Origin: Candidatus Gottesmanbacteria bacterium
GTDB lineage: Bacteria; Patescibacteriota; Microgenomatia; 2-02-FULL-39-11
Direction of reading: 5' to 3'
Assembly: GCA_016204905.1 (NCBI GenBank)
Contig: JACQJU010000019.1
Coordinates: 1-20,768, forward strand
DNA length: 20,768 nt
In this document: piece by piece, positions 20,359-20,768 of the stretch
Layout: every line of letters begins with the position of its first letter
How positions within the stretch are numbered: position 1 is the first letter of the stretch
Position numbers and translations under genes: made by a program
The notes under the pieces: generated by a model
What the model was told of the DNA's origin: nothing
Database searches by the model: none
What the model saw: only the letters and a program-made list of their open reading frames with translations

Positions 20359-20387
20359 AGTATATAAAATTCTATAAGGAATTTCAA
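20359..20387 (-). promoter_or_regulatory. Promoter of the candidate minus-strand RNA
   Basis: Minus strand TTGAAA (20387-20382), 17-nt spacer, TATACT (20364-20359). It overlaps the Shine-Dalgarno region of the short plus-strand frame at 20400. Confidence 0.5.
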
Positions 20388-20399
20388 GGAGAGAAAATT

Positions 20400-20438
20400 A
20401 TGAAAAATATTGTAGAAGAAGTACGTAAAGTTTCATGA
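20400..20438 (+). pseudogene. Twelve-codon truncated gene start with strong ribosome site
   Basis: AAGGAG (20386-20391) stands eight bases before an ATG that opens MKNIVEEVRKVS and stops at TGA 20436-20438. The peptide looks like the amphipathic start of a larger protein. Its stop is part of the -10 box of ychF. It may be a gene cut off where the ychF segment was joined, or a leader peptide. Confidence 0.4.
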
Positions 20439-20444
20439 TACAAT
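20436..20444 (+). promoter_or_regulatory. Extended -10 of ychF
   Basis: TGATACAAT, six bases before ATG 20451; a leaderless message is likely. Confidence 0.5.
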
Positions 20445-20450
20445 CCTTGC

Positions 20451-20768
20451 ATGAACCTATCTGTTGGGATTGTAGGTCTGCCGAACGTGGGAAAGTCTAC
20501 TTTGTTTAATGCATTGCTTAAACGCCAGGCGGCGTTTGTGGCGAATTATCCCTTTGCTACTATTGAGCCAAATGTTGGCGTCGTACCTGTTCCGGATGAA
20601 CGCCTCAAAAAATTGGCTGAAATAGAAAAATTAGAGTTGAAGATGGATAAACTGCCACCGGAAGTGCCGGCGATGGTAAAGTTTGTGGATATTGCCGGAC
20701 TGGTTAAAGGTGCAGCAGAAGGGGAAGGGTTAGGAAATAAATTTCTTTCTCATATAAGAGAAGTGGAT
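20451..20768 (+). CDS. ychF: YchF/Obg-like ATPase, 5' part (runs off the end)
   Basis: YchF is a conserved ribosome-associated P-loop NTPase of the Obg group that prefers ATP. The visible 106 codons include the P-loop GLPNVGKST (residues 9-17), the NYPFATIEPNVGVV switch I region, and the G3 motif VDIAGLVKGAAEGEGLGNKFL. The leucine/hydrophobic residue in place of the usual catalytic Gln after DxxG is typical of this family. Full length would be about 350-365 aa, so the coiled coil and TGS domain lie outside the window. There is no Shine-Dalgarno sequence; a -10 box sits six bases upstream. A truncated, silently diverged copy of the first 31 codons lies 534 bp upstream. Confidence 0.96.
   Translation, partial: MNLSVGIVGLPNVGKSTLFNALLKRQAAFVANYPFATIEPNVGVVPVPDERLKKLAEIEKLELKMDKLPPEVPAMVKFVDIAGLVKGAAEGEGLGNKFLSHIREVD

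Noticed and set aside
20121..20387. Minus-strand reading frame with a protein-like stretch (VLEAVERLGLAGFIPGYQL)
   Set aside because: It is antisense to the 60-aa gene, includes a terminator hairpin, and its start lies upstream of the predicted promoter. It is better read as a small RNA.

Overview
The window most likely comes from a Candidate Phyla Radiation (Patescibacteria) chromosome, perhaps a Microgenomates-type lineage. The genome is AT-rich and compact, with short proteins. It carries two REP-type (RAYT) transposases, and a palindrome I recall as common in CPR genomes (CCTGCCTGCCGGCAGGCAGG) occurs twice. TGA is used as stop, so the code is standard. Assignment below CPR level is a guess. 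I found no tRNA, rRNA or CRISPR array.

Layout. 65-1127: a broken MFS transporter. 1134-1296: a candidate small RNA with its own promoter and terminator. 1319-1729: a unit bounded by inverted repeats that encodes a one-helix membrane peptide. 1762-3475: a family 2 glycosyltransferase, then an HtrA protease behind a near-perfect CIRCE (HrcA) operator. 3499-4005 (-): a stand-alone relative of the cyanophycin synthetase N domain. 4118-5020: a membrane protein with a VEK/VGK low-complexity tail and a LytR_C domain. 5031-6123 (-): a DedA-family protein and a small membrane protein. 6204-7163: a Tat-type lipoprotein of the Tiki/ChaN kind. 7250-8044: RAYT element 1. 8161-12965: a two-gene RND efflux operon. 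13052-13711: a NYN-domain nuclease. 13795-14796 (-): DUF2000 and triple zinc-ribbon genes. 14867-15625: RAYT element 2. 15682-17602: DUF3175, a complete MFS transporter and an ArsC/LMW-PTP-like protein. 17663-18616: two unknown genes in a row. 18933-19804: an AbiEii-type toxin with a small overlapping partner. 19917-20768: a truncated ychF 5' copy, a small gene, a candidate minus-strand RNA, and the intact start of ychF running off the end.

Cell-envelope functions dominate: glycosyl transfer, lipid-carrier recycling, envelope protease, efflux and lipoprotein.

Two patterns cut across the genes. First, about ten genes have a -10 hexamer, often the extended form TGnTATAAT, only 6-9 nt before the start codon, which points to leaderless mRNAs. 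Second, two short cargo segments are flanked by a duplicated end of the neighbouring gene: the ychF 5' end at 19917 and 20451, and a DUF2000 tail at 12988 and 13795. This suggests small cassettes captured by insertion at gene ends. The ychF case, with its small protein and candidate RNA, is the best candidate here for something undescribed.
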